Positions 1 through 11,111 are shown, counted from the stretch's first letter. The stretch is 64,000 nucleotides of DNA from Alphaproteobacteria bacterium (GCA_003139615.1 PLJH01000027.1:64267-128266); one strand, 5' to 3'. The notes: generated by a model not told the origin, from the letters alone. Program-made: numbers and translations.

Positions 1-1
1 C

Positions 2-340
2 GCTGAAGTCGCAATCGTCGCGGACCTGCCGGAACTCGGCTTCGGCGCGCGCGCGAGTGGCCGCATCGACCGGCTGGCCGTGTCGGCGAACGAGGTTCTG
101 GCAATCGATTTCAAGACCAACCGGCCGCCTCCGGAGCGGGTCGAGGATGTCCCGGCGCTCTATCGCAGCCAAATGGCGCTCTACCGCGCCGCACTCGCCA
201 AGGTGTTTCCCGGGCGTCGAATCGCCTGCGCGCTGATCTGGACCGAAGGCCCCCGGCTGATGGCGCTTCCCGATGCCCTTCTCGACGCGGAAACAGCGCA
301 TATTCGCGCACGCCTTGACCCTGGGGGGCACGGTTCCTAG
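2..340 (+). CDS. addA: AddA helicase-nuclease, C-terminal end (partial)
   Basis: This is the last 112 residues of the AddA subunit of the AddAB double-strand-break repair helicase-nuclease, cut by the window start. The RecB-family nuclease signature is visible: SGRIDRLAV, then VLAIDFKTN (Asp and Lys of the D-x-K active site), then YRSQMALYRAAL (the QxxxY motif). The frame is open from base 2 to a stop at 338-340. The ORF-track entry beginning at base 80 is only an internal start. It lies directly upstream of trxA on the same strand, a common alphaproteobacterial arrangement. Identity is secure for the nuclease domain; the helicase part is outside the window. Confidence 0.9.
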   Translation, partial: AEVAIVADLPELGFGARASGRIDRLAVSANEVLAIDFKTNRPPPERVEDVPALYRSQMALYRAALAKVFPGRRIACALIWTEGPRLMALPDALLDAETAHIRARLDPGGHGS

Positions 341-380
341 ATTCATTCGGACAAGGCACCTCGTTACCAAGGATCACTTC

Positions 381-740
381 ATGTCAGCGCCCATCAAGGT
401 CTCGGATGCGTCGTTCCAAGCCGACGTCCTCAACTCGAAAAATCCCGTCGTTGTGGATTTCTGGGCGGAATGGTGCGGACCCTGCCGCATGATTGCGCCC
501 GCGCTCGAGGAACTCGCAGGCGAACTCGAAGGCAAGGTGACGGTCGCCAAGGTCAATATCGACGAGAACCCGAATATCCCGACGAAATACGGCGTACGCG
601 GCGTGCCCACCTTGATGATTTTCCATCAGGGCCAGGTTGCCGCCACCAAGGTCGGCGCGCTGCCGAAGTCGAAAATCAAGGAATGGATCGAATCCTCGAT
701 CGATCAGCCGTTTTCGGCGAGAACAACTCCAGCAAGATAA
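381..740 (+). CDS. trxA: Thioredoxin 1
   Basis: Small cytoplasmic disulfide reductase of 119 residues. The active site is FWAEWCGPCRM, the cis-proline motif is RGVPTLMIF, and the usual D-x-W-x-x-W-C-G-P-C core is complete. I chose the ATG at 381 (MSAPIKVSD) because homologues start a few residues before this strand; the track ORF from 273 adds an unrelated leader overlapping addA. The C-terminus carries about 12 extra residues beyond the normal last helix, and these codons overlap the end of folC on the other strand by 37 bp. Confidence 0.95.
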   Translation: MSAPIKVSDASFQADVLNSKNPVVVDFWAEWCGPCRMIAPALEELAGELEGKVTVAKVNIDENPNIPTKYGVRGVPTLMIFHQGQVAATKVGALPKSKIKEWIESSIDQPFSARTTPAR

Positions 741-2020
741 AGCGAGCCGCAGATCAGGATGCGTGGCGGCCCTTCGCCGGGTCTCGCGCGCGACCATGCT
801 GCCACCTGCATCATCGCATCTTCGAGATCGTCTGCCGGGCTCGCGTCGAGCCCACTTGCGCGCGCGGCGTCGTATAACCCGCCGGCGCCAAGGCTCGCCG
901 CTTCGCCTTCGATCGGCACCGTTGTCACGTGCCGCGCCAGGCCCTTGAACGACGACAGGAATCCAACTGCGTCTTTCGTCTTCAACATGCCGCAAATAAG
1001 ATAGAGCGGCTTCTCCGCCTTCTCCTCGAAATCGGCCATCGCGCGCGCGACGGCCGCACCGCCATGCGGATTGTGGCCGCCGTCGAGCCAGACTTCCGCG
1101 CCCTTGGGCGCCGCATCGATCAATGGCCCGTGCGAGAGGCGCTGCAGCCGCGCCGGCCATTCGACAGTCCTGAGACCGCGTTCGATGGCGTCATCCCTGC
1201 CCCAGCCGCCGCCCCCTCGCCGCAGCGCCGCAATTGCAACGGCGGCATTCTCGATCTGATGGCGGCCTGCAAGCCGCGGCATCGGCAAATCGAGCAAACT
1301 CTCGGTGTCCTGATAGACCAGCCGGCCGTGTTCCTGATGAGCGAAGAAATCCTGGCCGAACGCATAGAACGGAGCACTCAATGCGTCCGCACGTCGCGAG
1401 ATCACGTCGCCGGGAATATCTTCCTGGGGGCCGACAATGACAGGCACGCCGGATTTTATGATGCCGGCCTTTTCGGCCGCGATGTCGGCAATCGAGGTCC
1501 CGAGAAATTCCTGATGGTCGAGACCGACGGGCGTAATCACGGTCACGCGCGGCCGCGCGATCACGTTCGTCGCATCGTATTTGCCGCCGAGTCCCACTTC
1601 CAGCACGAGCGCATCGGCGGGATGACGCGAGAACGCGAGCAACGCAGCTGCCGTCGTGATCTCAAAAAAAGTGATCGGCGCGCCGTCATTGACTCGCTCA
1701 CATTCCGCGAGCGTGGCCGACAATTCGCCTTCACTGATCAACTGGCCCGCAAGCCGGATTCGCTCGTGATAATGGACGAGATGGGGTGACGTATACACAT
1801 GCACGCGCAGCCCCTGCGCCTCGAGGATGGCGCGCGAGAAGGCACACACCGATCCCTTGCCGTTCGTGCCCGCCACATGGATGACCGGCGGCAGTTTGCG
1901 TTCGGGATGACCAAGCTGTCCCAGCAGGCGCTCGATGCGGTCGAGCACAAGATCGATGCGCTTGGGATGGAGTGCCAGAAGCCGTTCGAGGATTGCGCCG
2001 CTTCTCGCGTCGACGCTCAT
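704..2020 (-). CDS. folC: Folylpolyglutamate / dihydrofolate synthase
   Basis: Mur-ligase-family enzyme of 438 residues that adds glutamate to folates and, in the bifunctional form, makes dihydrofolate from dihydropteroate. The P-loop is [10 protein letters not shown], followed by [13 protein letters not shown], and the C-terminal ligase domain contains DGGHNPHGG. The length is normal. It is the last gene of the leftward block; its start overlaps the accD stop by 4 bp (ATGA type), so translational coupling is likely. Its 3' end runs 37 bp into the 3' end of trxA. Confidence 0.94.
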   Translation of the reverse strand: MSVDARSGAILERLLALHPKRIDLVLDRIERLLGQLGHPERKLPPVIHVAGTNGKGSVCAFSRAILEAQGLRVHVYTSPHLVHYHERIRLAGQLISEGELSATLAECERVNDGAPITFFEITTAAALLAFSRHPADALVLEVGLGGKYDATNVIARPRVTVITPVGLDHQEFLGTSIADIAAEKAGIIKSGVPVIVGPQEDIPGDVISRRADALSAPFYAFGQDFFAHQEHGRLVYQDTESLLDLPMPRLAGRHQIENAAVAIAALRRGGGGWGRDDAIERGLRTVEWPARLQRLSHGPLIDAAPKGAEVWLDGGHNPHGGAAVARAMADFEEKAEKPLYLICGMLKTKDAVGFLSSFKGLARHVTTVPIEGEAASLGAGGLYDAARASGLDASPADDLEDAMMQVAAWSRARPGEGPPRILICGSLYLAGVVLAENG

Positions 2021-2979
2021 GTACCTGTCTGTGCGCGGCCGTTGCCGCTGCCGTTCACTTTGGGCGCCGTGGGTCGCGTCGGATTGGCGCTGATTGTCAG
2101 CGGTGCAGAGCGCGTTTTAGGCCGAGGGCGCTTCATGATCAGGTGAAGCAGGCGTGACAGAGTTGCGCGCAATTCGTGGCGATGCACGACCATATCGACC
2201 ATGCCGTGATCGAGGAGATATTCCGCGCGCTGGAATCCGTCGGGAAGCCGCTCGCGAATCGTTTGCGCGATCACGCGCTGGCCGGTGAAGCCGATGAGCG
2301 CGCCCGGCTCCGCAATCTGCACATCGCCCAGCATCGCGTATGACGCGCTGACGCCGCCCGTTGTGGGATCGGTGAGGACGACGATGTAGGGCAATCCCGC
2401 TTCACGCAGCAGGTCCACGCCGATCGTCACGCGCGGCATCTGCATGAGCGACAGAATGCCTTCCTGCATGCGGGCGCCACCGGACGACACAAAAAGAATG
2501 AACGGACGGCGTTCGGCGACGGCCGCCTGCATGCCGAGCACGAGGGACTCGCCCACAGCCATTCCCAGCGAACCGCCAAGAAAATCGAAGGGCTGCACGG
2601 CGACCATCACAGGCAAGCCATCGATCGTGCCGCGCGCAACCGACAATGCTTCCTGTCGGCCCGTCTTGCTGCGAGCGTCCTTCAGACGGTCTGCATAGCG
2701 GCGTTCGTCGCGAAAGCGCAGGGGATCGGCGATCACTTCGGGCTGCGGCATTTCCTCGAACACGCCTGCATCGCAAATAGACGCGAACCGCTCCTTGGGG
2801 CCGATGCGCATGTGATAGCCGCATTGGGGGCACACATTCTGCGCCGCCTCGAGGTCGCGGTGGAACAGCATGTCTCCGCAGGCGGGACACTTCTTCCAGA
2901 GATTCTCGGGCGTGTCGGCACCGCGGCCTGCCATGAGGCTCTTGATGCGCGGCCGGACGAAATTGGCGATCCAATTCAT
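2017..2979 (-). CDS. accD: Acetyl-CoA carboxylase carboxyltransferase subunit beta
   Basis: Beta subunit of the carboxyltransferase that makes malonyl-CoA for fatty acid synthesis; it works with AccA. The N-terminal four-cysteine zinc ribbon is visible (CPACGDMLF, then CPQCGYH), followed by the crotonase-fold core with [10 protein letters not shown] and [11 protein letters not shown]. 320 residues, with a basic, proline-rich tail. It sits 4 bp after trpA and overlaps folC, the usual trpA-accD-folC cluster of alphaproteobacteria. Confidence 0.96.
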   Translation of the reverse strand: MNWIANFVRPRIKSLMAGRGADTPENLWKKCPACGDMLFHRDLEAAQNVCPQCGYHMRIGPKERFASICDAGVFEEMPQPEVIADPLRFRDERRYADRLKDARSKTGRQEALSVARGTIDGLPVMVAVQPFDFLGGSLGMAVGESLVLGMQAAVAERRPFILFVSSGGARMQEGILSLMQMPRVTIGVDLLREAGLPYIVVLTDPTTGGVSASYAMLGDVQIAEPGALIGFTGQRVIAQTIRERLPDGFQRAEYLLDHGMVDMVVHRHELRATLSRLLHLIMKRPRPKTRSAPLTISANPTRPTAPKVNGSGNGRAQTGT

Positions 2980-2983
2980 GAGT

Positions 2984-3820
2984 CTACTCTACCACGGGCT
3001 CGTGGCGGGCTGCATGCACTGAATCCGCCAATGACGCACAGAAATTCACCACGTTCTCCACCAAAGCGGCCTTTGCGGGACCGGAATGCACGGCTTCGGC
3101 CATCAGCGAGACGATGGCGGAACCCACCACCGCCCCATCGGCAAAATGCGCAATTTCCGCGGCTTGTTCCGGCGTTTTGATTCCGAAGCCAACCACGCAC
3201 GGTATCTGGGAATGCGCCTTCACTTTGGCAACTGCTTCGCGGACGGCGGCGGCCGAAAAGGTCTTGGTGCCCGTCACGCCCGCAATCGAGACATAATAGA
3301 GGAACCCGCTGGCGCCGTTGAGAATCGCGGGCAGGCGCCTGGCGTCGGTGGTCGGCGCAGCAAGCCGGACGACATCGAGCCCCTGGGCGGCGGCGGGCAC
3401 GCGCAACACCTCGTCTTCTTCCGGCGGCAGATCGACCGTGATCAGGCCGTCAACGCCCGCGGCTGCGGCATCCCTGGCAAAGCGTGCGGTGCCGTAGCGA
3501 TGGATCGGGTTGTAGTAGCCCATTAGCACTATCGGGGTCGTCGCGTTCTTGCGGCGGAAACGTTGCACCAGATCGAGCGTCTTCGAAAGCGTCATCCCCC
3601 CCTGCAGGGCACGCAGCGACGACGCCTGGATCGCAGGGCCGTCAGCCATCGGATCGGAGAACGGCACACCGAGTTCGATCAGGTCGGCGCCGGCTTTCGG
3701 CAATCTTTCGAGAATGGCGAATGTCGTATCCGCATCGGGATCCCCGGCGGTGATGAACGGCACAAAGGCCGCCCGATTGGCCTTGCGAAGTTCGGCGAAG
3801 CGGGCCGCGATCCGGCTCAT
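2984..3820 (-). CDS. trpA: Tryptophan synthase alpha subunit
   Basis: TIM-barrel subunit that cleaves indole-3-glycerol phosphate and channels indole to TrpB. Signature [17 protein letters not shown] contains the catalytic Glu and Asp. 278 residues, full length. Its ATG overlaps the trpB stop by 4 bp, as expected for equimolar translation of the alpha-beta complex. Confidence 0.97.
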   Translation of the reverse strand: MSRIAARFAELRKANRAAFVPFITAGDPDADTTFAILERLPKAGADLIELGVPFSDPMADGPAIQASSLRALQGGMTLSKTLDLVQRFRRKNATTPIVLMGYYNPIHRYGTARFARDAAAAGVDGLITVDLPPEEDEVLRVPAAAQGLDVVRLAAPTTDARRLPAILNGASGFLYYVSIAGVTGTKTFSAAAVREAVAKVKAHSQIPCVVGFGIKTPEQAAEIAHFADGAVVGSAIVSLMAEAVHSGPAKAALVENVVNFCASLADSVHAARHEPVVE

Positions 3821-5034
3821 AACTTTTCGCCCAAAGCAGCCGCGGCTGTGAACACATCCTTGTCGCCGCGACCCGAGAGCGTGACAACGATGATCTGATC
3901 CTTTGCCATGCGCGGTGCGACCCGCATGACATGTGCGATCGCATGCGACGGCTCCAGCGCTGGAATGATTCCCTCAAGCCGGCCCAACGCCATGAACGCT
4001 TCCATCGCATCGCGATCCGTTGCGGAGAAGTATTTCACACGTCCCTGATCTTTGAGCCAGGAATGTTCGGGGCCGACGCCCGGATAATCCAGACCGGCCG
4101 AAATCGAATGCGCTTCCAGAATCTGTCCGTCGCGGTCCTGCAGCAGATAACTGCGCGCGCCATGCAATACACCCGGCGAGCCCTTGGTGAGCGTCGCGGC
4201 ATGGCGTTGGGTTTCGACGCCATCGCCGGCGGCTTCCACACCGTGAATTTCGACATCCGGATCGTCGAGGAACGGATGGAACATGCCGATGGCATTAGAG
4301 CCGCCGCCCACGCAGGCCACGACCAGATCGGGCAAGCGCTTTTCCGCTTCGAGAATCTGCACGCGCGTCTCGTTGCCGATCACGGTCTGGAAATCGCGTA
4401 CGATCTGCGGATAGGGATGCGGGCCGGCTGCCGAGCCGATGATGTAAAACGTGTCTTCCACATTGGCGACCCAATCGCGCAACGCCTCGTTCATTGCATC
4501 CTTGAGCGTGCGCGAGCCCGATGTCACGGGTCGCACTTCCGCGCCCAGCAAATTCATGCGGAACACATTGGGTTTCTGCCGCTCGATATCGACTTCACCC
4601 ATATAAACGATGCAGGGAAGACCGAAGCGCGCAGCGACTGTCGCTGTCGCGACGCCGTGCTGGCCCGCACCCGTCTCCGCGATAATGCGCGTCTTGCCCA
4701 TGCGCCGCGCGAGCAGAATCTGCCCGAGGCAATTGTTGATCTTGTGCGCGCCGGTGTGATTGAGGTCTTCGCGCTTGAGATAAATTTTCGCGCCGCCGAG
4801 CTTTTCGGTGAGCCGCGCGGCGAAATAAAGCGCACTCGGGCGTCCGACGTAGTGCTTCAGAAGCCCGTCGAGCTCCGTCTTGAACGCATCGTCTTTCTTT
4901 GCCGCCTCGTAGGCCTTCTCGAGATCGAGCACGAGCGGCATCAATGTTTCGGCGACGAAGCGACCGCCATAGGCGCCGAAATGCCCCTCCATATCGGGCC
5001 CGGTGCGCCAGCTGTTGGGCGGAACGCCGCTCAT
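3817..5034 (-). CDS. trpB: Tryptophan synthase beta subunit
   Basis: PLP-dependent enzyme that condenses indole with serine to give tryptophan. The PLP lysine is in HTGAHKINN and the phosphate-binding glycine loop is [12 protein letters not shown]. 405 residues, normal length. It overlaps trpF upstream and trpA downstream by 4 bp each, so trpF-trpB-trpA is a tightly coupled unit. Confidence 0.97.
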   Translation of the reverse strand: MSGVPPNSWRTGPDMEGHFGAYGGRFVAETLMPLVLDLEKAYEAAKKDDAFKTELDGLLKHYVGRPSALYFAARLTEKLGGAKIYLKREDLNHTGAHKINNCLGQILLARRMGKTRIIAETGAGQHGVATATVAARFGLPCIVYMGEVDIERQKPNVFRMNLLGAEVRPVTSGSRTLKDAMNEALRDWVANVEDTFYIIGSAAGPHPYPQIVRDFQTVIGNETRVQILEAEKRLPDLVVACVGGGSNAIGMFHPFLDDPDVEIHGVEAAGDGVETQRHAATLTKGSPGVLHGARSYLLQDRDGQILEAHSISAGLDYPGVGPEHSWLKDQGRVKYFSATDRDAMEAFMALGRLEGIIPALEPSHAIAHVMRVAPRMAKDQIIVVTLSGRGDKDVFTAAAALGEKL

Positions 5035-5696
5035 GCCTGAGGTTCCTTAGCGAATTCTGCTGCGCGTACGGCCGCCACGAAATCCCGGATCATGTCTGAG
5101 CTCTTAATTCCGGGCGAAGTCTCCACGCCTGACGACACATCAACTCCCGGTGCTTCCGCTGCGCGGATCGCACGACCGACATTTTCCGCCGTGATGCCGC
5201 CGGCCAGCAGCCAGGGTCGCGTAAACGTCCGTCCGCGTAGCAATTGCCAATCGAATGCCGCGCCGTGACCGCCCGGGCGCGACGCGTTCGCAGGCGCCTT
5301 GGCGTCGAACAGCAGCATGTCGGCGACTTTCTCGAATGCAGAAACCTCCGCAAGATCGCCGGCGTCGGCTACGGAAATTGCTTTGATGACGGACACACCA
5401 AAACGCTGCTTCACCGCCGCAACACGCTCGGGCGTTTCGCGGCCATGGAGCTGAACGAAATCCGGTTTCACCGCGACTACCGCGATTGCGATATCTTCAT
5501 CGCGCGCATCGGAAAGCAGCACCGCCAGCCGGCTACGTCCACGGATACGCGCCGCAAGCGCGGAGGCCTGCTCGGGCTGCAGATACCTCGGCGATCCCGA
5601 ATGGAAGACCAGCCCGGCATAATCGGCACCTGCCCGCATCGCGGCGTCGGCCGCGTCGGCGCTGGTGATCCCGCAGATTTTGACCTGGATGCTCAT
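5031..5696 (-). CDS. trpF: Phosphoribosylanthranilate isomerase
   Basis: TIM-barrel enzyme of tryptophan synthesis, 221 residues. The start [10 protein letters not shown] carries the catalytic Cys of the KICG motif near the N-terminus, and [12 protein letters not shown] plus [13 protein letters not shown] form the phosphate-binding and C-terminal motifs. I chose the ATG at 5696; the track start at 5738 adds 14 residues unlike the family. The gap to pyrF upstream is about 70 bp. Confidence 0.93.
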   Translation of the reverse strand: MSIQVKICGITSADAADAAMRAGADYAGLVFHSGSPRYLQPEQASALAARIRGRSRLAVLLSDARDEDIAIAVVAVKPDFVQLHGRETPERVAAVKQRFGVSVIKAISVADAGDLAEVSAFEKVADMLLFDAKAPANASRPGGHGAAFDWQLLRGRTFTRPWLLAGGITAENVGRAIRAAEAPGVDVSSGVETSPGIKSSDMIRDFVAAVRAAEFAKEPQA

Positions 5697-5766
5697 CGGC
5701 CGCCGCTTATGGCCACGCCGCGCCACGATTGCAAGCAACGCCTGAGTGACTTGCTAACGCCTTGTT

Positions 5767-6486
5767 CTATAACGCTTCTTCGAGGCGCAACGACTCTGTG
5801 ATCGCTTTTGCGGCCTGGGCGGGATTGGCTGCGCCAGTGATCGGCCGGCCGATCACAAGAATGTCTGCACCGGCGCGCACGGCCTCCGGAGGCGTGAGGA
5901 CACGCCGCTGGTCGGCGAGATCTGCGCCCGCGGGGCGAATGCCGGGCGTTACGATCAGGAATTCGGGACCGCAAGCGGCGCGCACCATCGCAATTTCCTG
6001 CGGGCTGCACACAACGCCGTCCAACCCCGAGGCCTTTGCGAGGCGCGCGAGTCGTACGACTTGCTCGGACGCAGGTGTGGACTGTCCGACCGATTCGAGA
6101 ACGGAATTGTCCAGGCTCGTGAGAACCGTCACGCCGATGATCTTCGGCCGCGAATTTGCGCCCGACACAGCGTCCACCGCTGCGCGCATCATCGCTTCGC
6201 CGCCAGACGCATGAATGTTGAAGATCGACGCCCCCAAAGTCGCGAGCGCTTTCGAAGCGCCCGCCACAGTGTTGGGAATGTCGTGGAATTTCACGTCGAC
6301 AAAAACCGGCCTGCCGAGCGCGACGATGGCACGGATGCCTTCAGGCCCATGTGCCGAAATGAATTCGAGCCCGATCTTGAAGCCACCCACATGCGGTCCG
6401 ACGGAACGCGCAAGCTCCAGCGCGCGGGACAAATCCTGCGTGTCCAAGGCGACGTAGATGGGATTTTCGAGTCGCGAGTTGCTCAT
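5767..6486 (-). CDS. pyrF: Orotidine 5'-phosphate decarboxylase
   Basis: Last step of UMP synthesis. The catalytic motif DVKFHDIPNTV (the Asp-Lys-Asp network) is complete, and TPGIRP lies in the phosphate-binding loop region. 239 residues, normal. The ATG overlaps the stop of the LapA-like gene by 4 bp, linking it to the upstream ihfB-lapA pair. Confidence 0.96.
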   Translation of the reverse strand: MSNSRLENPIYVALDTQDLSRALELARSVGPHVGGFKIGLEFISAHGPEGIRAIVALGRPVFVDVKFHDIPNTVAGASKALATLGASIFNIHASGGEAMMRAAVDAVSGANSRPKIIGVTVLTSLDNSVLESVGQSTPASEQVVRLARLAKASGLDGVVCSPQEIAMVRAACGPEFLIVTPGIRPAGADLADQRRVLTPPEAVRAGADILVIGRPITGAANPAQAAKAITESLRLEEAL

Positions 6487-6788
6487 CGAGACGGCGTCTT
6501 AGACCCGGAACTGCGCCCCGGCAATAGGCCGAACTTCGATTTCTGATTGGCCACTCCGTCATCCGGCGAGGGCGGCTTGCGCGACAACAGGCTTGCCAAA
6601 CCGCCCAGCAAAACGCCCAGCCCGAGAATCAAAAATACCAGCAGGAAAAGCGGCAACCGCACCGCGAACGCCGGCGAGGTTTGCGAAAATGGATCGAGAC
6701 TGAAGATCACATTCCGGCGATTGGCGACGGCCACCACCACGGCGACAACGACCGCGGGAACCCCGATCACATAGGTCGACAGTCTCAC
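6483..6788 (-). CDS. LapA-domain membrane protein
   Basis: 101-residue protein with two predicted membrane segments: the N-terminal [18 protein letters not shown], then [20 protein letters not shown]. Between them is FSLDPFS, typical of the LapA (DUF1049) family. This family usually sits after ihfB in alpha- and gammaproteobacteria; in enterics LapA works with LapB in controlling LPS synthesis, but that role is only inferred here. It overlaps ihfB and pyrF by 4 bp each. Confidence 0.82.
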   Translation of the reverse strand: MRLSTYVIGVPAVVVAVVVAVANRRNVIFSLDPFSQTSPAFAVRLPLFLLVFLILGLGVLLGGLASLLSRKPPSPDDGVANQKSKFGLLPGRSSGSKTPSR

Positions 6789-7081
6789 GCGCCGGGTTGC
6801 GAGCCGCCGTTCAGCCGCTCGCGCAGTTCCTTGCCCGTGCGGAAGAAAGGCGCGCGCTTCTCGTCGACAACGACCGGATCGCCGGTGCGTGGATTGCGGC
6901 CCTGACGCGATGGACGGATTTTCACGGAAAAAGCGCCGAAACCGCGCAGCTCCACACGGTGTCCGTCGGACAAAGCTCTGATGATCTCATCCAGGACGGT
7001 CGAGACGATGCGCTCGACGTCGCGGTGGTAGAGATGCGGGTAGCGTTGCGCCAGCCGCGCAACCAGTTCCGATTTGATCAT
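6785..7081 (-). CDS. ihfB: Integration host factor subunit beta
   Basis: 98-residue DNA-bending protein of the HU/IHF family. The DNA-binding arm reads [20 protein letters not shown] and includes the conserved NPRTG with the intercalating proline; the N-terminal [17 protein letters not shown] is typical of IHF-beta. It lies downstream of rpsA, the standard order. IHF could also act on the recombination sites described later in the window, but nothing here proves that. Confidence 0.94.
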   Translation of the reverse strand: MIKSELVARLAQRYPHLYHRDVERIVSTVLDEIIRALSDGHRVELRGFGAFSVKIRPSRQGRNPRTGDPVVVDEKRAPFFRTGKELRERLNGGSQPGA

Positions 7082-7117
7082 CCCCCTGCCCCCAAGGGCA
7101 ATTCCCCGAAAACGGAC

Positions 7118-7156
7118 GAAGCCGCTCCAACAGCGTTAACCTGTCAGAGCGGCTTC
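7118..7156. terminator. 10-bp inverted repeat between rpsA and ihfB
   Basis: GAAGCCGCTC at 7118-7127 pairs perfectly with GAGCGGCTTC at 7147-7156 around a 19-base loop. It lies in the 133-bp gap after the rpsA stop. A GTTTTC stretch follows on the minus strand but no clean T-run, so this could be a weak terminator or an mRNA 3'-end stabiliser of rpsA. Confidence 0.5.
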
Positions 7157-7214
7157 GACCCGTCAACGGGAAGTCACTGAAGAAACAGCGTTTTTTCCAG
7201 ACTGAGGCGTCCGG

Positions 7215-8951
7215 TCACTCCTCGTCGTCCTTGTCGTCGTCCTTGGCTCCGGCTTTCCGCTTCTTGAGCGCGGCGCCAAGGATATCGCCCAGCGAAGCGC
7301 CCGAATCGGACGAGCCGAACTGCGCCACAGCCTCTTTCTCCTCAGCCACTTCGCGGGCCTTGATGGAGAGCGAGATTTTACGGCTGGCCTTGTCCACATT
7401 CGTGACGATGGCGTCGACTTTATCGCCTACACCGAACCGCTCCGGACGCTGATCCGCACGGTCGCGCGCAAGGTCGGAACGGCGGATGAAGGCGCGTACG
7501 CCGTCGGCCAGACTCACTTCGATGCCGCCATCGTTCACTTCCGTAACGGTGCAGGTGACGATGTCGTTCTTCTTGAGCGGACCGACCTTGTCCATCGGAT
7601 CGCCCGTGAGCTGCTTGATGCCGAGGCTGATGCGCTCTTTCTCGACGTCGATGTCGAGCACCTTGGCCTTGACGATGTCACCCTTCTTGTAATCGGCAAC
7701 GGCCTGATCGCCCTGCTTGTCCCAGGAAAGATCGGACAGATGCACCATGCCGTCGATCTCGTTGTCGAGACCGACAAAGAGACCGAACTCCGTGATGCTC
7801 TTGATCTCGCCTTCGATGGTGCTGCCTTGCGGATGGGCCGTGACGAATGCCTGCCACGGATTGTCCATGCACTGCTTCAGGCCGAGGCTGATACGACGCT
7901 TATTGGAGTCGACTTCGAGAACCTGGACGTCGACTTCCTGTCCCGGCGTCACGATCTTCGACGGCGCCATGTTCTTCTTGACCCAACTCATTTCGGAGAC
8001 ATGGACCAGGCCTTCGACGCCCGGCTCCAACTCCACGAACGCGCCGTAATCGGTGACGTTCGTGACCTTGCCCTTGAAGCGGACGCCGGGCGGATATTTC
8101 ACCGCGACGCCTTCCCAGGGATCGGTCTGCAGCTGCTTCATGCCAAGGCTGATGCGCTGCGTGTCCTGGTTGATCTTGATGATCTGAACCGTGACCGTCT
8201 GGCCGACCGACAGGACTTCCGTCGGATGGCTGACTCGCCGCCAAGCGATGTCGGTGACGTGCAGAAGCCCGTCCACACCGCCCAGATCGACGAATGCGCC
8301 GTAATCGGTGATGTTCTTGACGACACCTTCGACAACCTGCTTCTCGACCAGGCTCGCCACGAGCGAAGAACGCTCTTCGGCGCGGCGCTCTTCGAGAACC
8401 GCTCTGCGCGACACGACGATGTTGCCGCGGCGGCGATCCATCTTGAGGATCTGGAACGGCTGCGGCTGGTTCATCAGCGGGCCGACATCTCGCATCGGCC
8501 GCACATCGACCTGGCTGCCCGGCAGGAATGCCACGGCGCCGTCGAGATCGACGGTGAACCCGCCTTTGACGCGGCCGAAGATCACGCCGGTGACGCGGGT
8601 CTGTTCGTTGAACGCGCGCTCCAGGCGGATCCAGCTTTCTTCGCGGCGTGCCTTGTCGCGCGAGAGCACCGCTTCGCCCATCGCATTCTCGACGCGCTCG
8701 AGATAAACCTCGACCTCATCGCCGATGGCGACCGTGGGCGGCTGCCCCGGCATCGCAAATTCTTTGAGGGATACGCGGCCCTCGGTCTTCAATCCAACAT
8801 CGACGACGGCGAAGTCGTTTTCGATTGCGATGATGGTACCGCGCACCACGGACCCTTCGGCGGGCGCGCGAATTTCAAAACTTGCTTCCAGCATGGCCGC
8901 GAAATCATCGCGGTTCGGGGTAGAAATGGACTCAACGGCAGCTCGTGCCAT
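7215..8951 (-). CDS. rpsA: 30S ribosomal protein S1
   Basis: 578-residue RNA-binding ribosomal protein needed to start translation of structured mRNAs. Six S1 OB-fold repeats can be followed; copies of the ITDYGAFVDLGGVDGLLHV type are clearest in the middle, and KRRISLGLKQ or similar ends several repeats. The C-terminus is an acidic/basic tail (KAGAKDDDKDDEE). It lies downstream of cmk, as in most proteobacteria. The long opposite-strand ORF at 7740-9038 is a shadow. Confidence 0.97.
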   Translation of the reverse strand: MARAAVESISTPNRDDFAAMLEASFEIRAPAEGSVVRGTIIAIENDFAVVDVGLKTEGRVSLKEFAMPGQPPTVAIGDEVEVYLERVENAMGEAVLSRDKARREESWIRLERAFNEQTRVTGVIFGRVKGGFTVDLDGAVAFLPGSQVDVRPMRDVGPLMNQPQPFQILKMDRRRGNIVVSRRAVLEERRAEERSSLVASLVEKQVVEGVVKNITDYGAFVDLGGVDGLLHVTDIAWRRVSHPTEVLSVGQTVTVQIIKINQDTQRISLGMKQLQTDPWEGVAVKYPPGVRFKGKVTNVTDYGAFVELEPGVEGLVHVSEMSWVKKNMAPSKIVTPGQEVDVQVLEVDSNKRRISLGLKQCMDNPWQAFVTAHPQGSTIEGEIKSITEFGLFVGLDNEIDGMVHLSDLSWDKQGDQAVADYKKGDIVKAKVLDIDVEKERISLGIKQLTGDPMDKVGPLKKNDIVTCTVTEVNDGGIEVSLADGVRAFIRRSDLARDRADQRPERFGVGDKVDAIVTNVDKASRKISLSIKAREVAEEKEAVAQFGSSDSGASLGDILGAALKKRKAGAKDDDKDDEE

Positions 8952-9087
8952 GAAAACTCCTGTTCAAACGGATTTTGCCGACCGGAAGAACCGGCGGTCT
9001 TCCCGCACGAAGGCTCAGCCTCCGCGAGGGCGGGTTGATTGCGTATCGGGATGCGCGGCTTGCCGGACAAGCGCCGCCGGGTCTCCT

Positions 9088-9762
9088 TTAACCCCTGGGG
9101 CGGGCTTCCAGCGCTTCCTCGACCCTAGCTTTGACCAGGGCAAGGGCGGCCGCGAACGCGGCGTCTATATCCAAATTGCTCGTATCGAGCAAGGCCGCAT
9201 CGGCGGCGGGTTTGAGGGGCGCCACCGCGCGTTGGCTGTCCCTGGCATCCCGCCGGCGTATATCGGCCAGGATGGCGGCTTCTTCGACGACTTGCCCCAG
9301 GGATTTGAGCTCCAGCCAGCGCCGATGCGCCCGGGCTTCGGGCCGCGCATCCACGAACAGCTTAGATGTGGCCTCCGGCCATACGACCGTGCCGATATCG
9401 CGTCCGTCGATCACCGCACCTTTGGCGCCGCCCGGAGGAGTTGCCGCAAAATTACGCTGGAATTCGAGCAGCCGGGCGCGCACCGCCGGAATGGCCGCAA
9501 CGACTGAGGCAGCCTCAGCGATCGGAGCCTGCCTGATGTCCGGGGTGTCGCTTTGAGCCGGATCGATGCGGCCGGCGGCGGCGACAGCATCTGCCTCATT
9601 CCCCGGGTCACCAGATGCGCGGATCACACCAAGCGCAGTCAGGCGATAAAGCGATCCGGAATCGAGATGCGCGAAACCGAAATGGCGCGCGAGCTTCTTA
9701 GCCAGCGTGCCTTTACCGGACGCTGCCGTGCCGTCCACGGCGATGACGATGGGTTTCGTCAT
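9088..9762 (-). CDS. cmk: Cytidylate kinase
   Basis: P-loop nucleoside monophosphate kinase that phosphorylates CMP and dCMP, 224 residues. The P-loop is [10 protein letters not shown], and [13 protein letters not shown] is the CMP-binding motif. I chose the ATG at 9762 ([11 protein letters not shown]), which overlaps the aroA stop by 4 bp; the track ORF from 9960 adds an unrelated 66-residue leader. Confidence 0.95.
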   Translation of the reverse strand: MTKPIVIAVDGTAASGKGTLAKKLARHFGFAHLDSGSLYRLTALGVIRASGDPGNEADAVAAAGRIDPAQSDTPDIRQAPIAEAASVVAAIPAVRARLLEFQRNFAATPPGGAKGAVIDGRDIGTVVWPEATSKLFVDARPEARAHRRWLELKSLGQVVEEAAILADIRRRDARDSQRAVAPLKPAADAALLDTSNLDIDAAFAAALALVKARVEEALEARPRG

Positions 9763-11111
9763 CGATTGGGCGCTTTGAAATCCGCGCCGAGGCCGCGCAT
9801 CAAAGATTCGAATTCGGGAAAGCTCGTGGCGATCATAGACACATCGTCGACACTGATCGGTTCGCGCGATGCCATTCCGGCAACGAGGAACGACATCGCT
9901 ATCCGATGATCCATATGGGTCGCGACACGCGCACCTCCGGGCACACCATCGGCACCGCAACCTTCAACAACCAGACCGTCGGCCTGTTCCTCCACACGGA
10001 CACCGCACAATTTCAAGCCGACACAGATGGCGCTGAGTCGATCGCTTTCCTTGACCCGCAACTCTTCGAGTCCGCGCATTTCGGTGCGGCCCTCGGCGAA
10101 GGACGCAATGACGGCAAGGATCGGATATTCGTCGATCATCGAAGGCGCGCGCACGGCCGGCACGCGAACGCCTTTGAGCGAAGATGTCCGAACGACCAAA
10201 TCACCGATTTTCTCGCCACCGCTTTCGCGCACGTTCTCGATTTTGATGTCGGCGCCCATTTCCAGGAGTGTTTCGATCAATCCAGTCCGGCGGGGATTGA
10301 GGAGTATGCCGGGGATCGAAATGTGCGAGCCCGGCACGATCAGTGCCGCGGCAAGCGGAAACGCGGCCGACGACGGATCGCGAGGAACGTCGATCGCGAC
10401 AGGCTTGAGTTCCTTCTCGCCCACGATGCGGATTTCTTCGCCGCCGTCCGGCAGCGACGTGACTGCGATCTCTGCGCCGAAGGCCTTGAGCATGCGCTCG
10501 GTATGATCGCGCGTGAGCACGCGCTGCACGATCCGCGATTGTCCCGGTGCATTGAGCGCAGCCAGAAGCATCGCCGATTTCACTTGTGCGGATGCAACCC
10601 TGATTTCGCAATCGACGGAAATGGGCTCTGCCGCCCCCGTCAGCGCGATCGGCATAATACCGCCTTCGCGGGCCGTGAATTCCGCGCCGAACAGCGTGAG
10701 CGGCTCGAGCACGCGGCGCATCGGACGCCGGCTTAGCGACGCATCTCCTGTGAATACGACTTTTATCGGCGACGTGGCAACCGCACCCATCACGAGGCGA
10801 GAGCCTGTGCCGGAATTGCCAAAATCAAGCACGCCATCGGGTTCCGCGAAACCACCCACGCCGACCCCGTGCACGCGCCAGGCGCCAAGCCCATCATGCA
10901 GGACCTGGGCGCCGAGCCGTCGCATGGCCTCGGCGGTGTTGAGGACGTCGTCTGCCTCCAGCAACCCGGAGATGCGCGTTTCACCCACGGCCAAGGCGCC
11001 CAGGATCAGGGCGCGGTGGGAAATGGATTTATCCCCGGGAACGGCGGCAATTCCGCCCAGCGGGCCGGATCGACGCGCCTCCAGCGGTTTTGGGGATTCG
11101 GATGCGTGCAT
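9759..11111 (-). CDS. aroA: 3-phosphoshikimate 1-carboxyvinyltransferase (EPSP synthase)
   Basis: Shikimate-pathway enzyme joining PEP to shikimate-3-phosphate. The motifs [12 protein letters not shown] and [11 protein letters not shown] are visible, with a C-terminal EESDR-type stretch (LRVKESDRL). 450 residues. I preferred the ATG at 11111, which has GAGGAAC just upstream, to the TTG at 11123. It is the first gene of the leftward block and is divergent from the TIGR02300 gene across about 40 bp, so the two share a promoter region. Confidence 0.95.
   Translation of the reverse strand: MHASESPKPLEARRSGPLGGIAAVPGDKSISHRALILGALAVGETRISGLLEADDVLNTAEAMRRLGAQVLHDGLGAWRVHGVGVGGFAEPDGVLDFGNSGTGSRLVMGAVATSPIKVVFTGDASLSRRPMRRVLEPLTLFGAEFTAREGGIMPIALTGAAEPISVDCEIRVASAQVKSAMLLAALNAPGQSRIVQRVLTRDHTERMLKAFGAEIAVTSLPDGGEEIRIVGEKELKPVAIDVPRDPSSAAFPLAAALIVPGSHISIPGILLNPRRTGLIETLLEMGADIKIENVRESGGEKIGDLVVRTSSLKGVRVPAVRAPSMIDEYPILAVIASFAEGRTEMRGLEELRVKESDRLSAICVGLKLCGVRVEEQADGLVVEGCGADGVPGGARVATHMDHRIAMSFLVAGMASREPISVDDVSMIATSFPEFESLMRGLGADFKAPNR

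Noticed and set aside
3931-5040. 369-codon plus-strand ORF over trpB
   Set aside because: Antisense shadow of a complete trpB.
7740-9038. 432-codon plus-strand ORF over rpsA
   Set aside because: Antisense to the six S1 repeats of a clear rpsA; the sequence has no family features.
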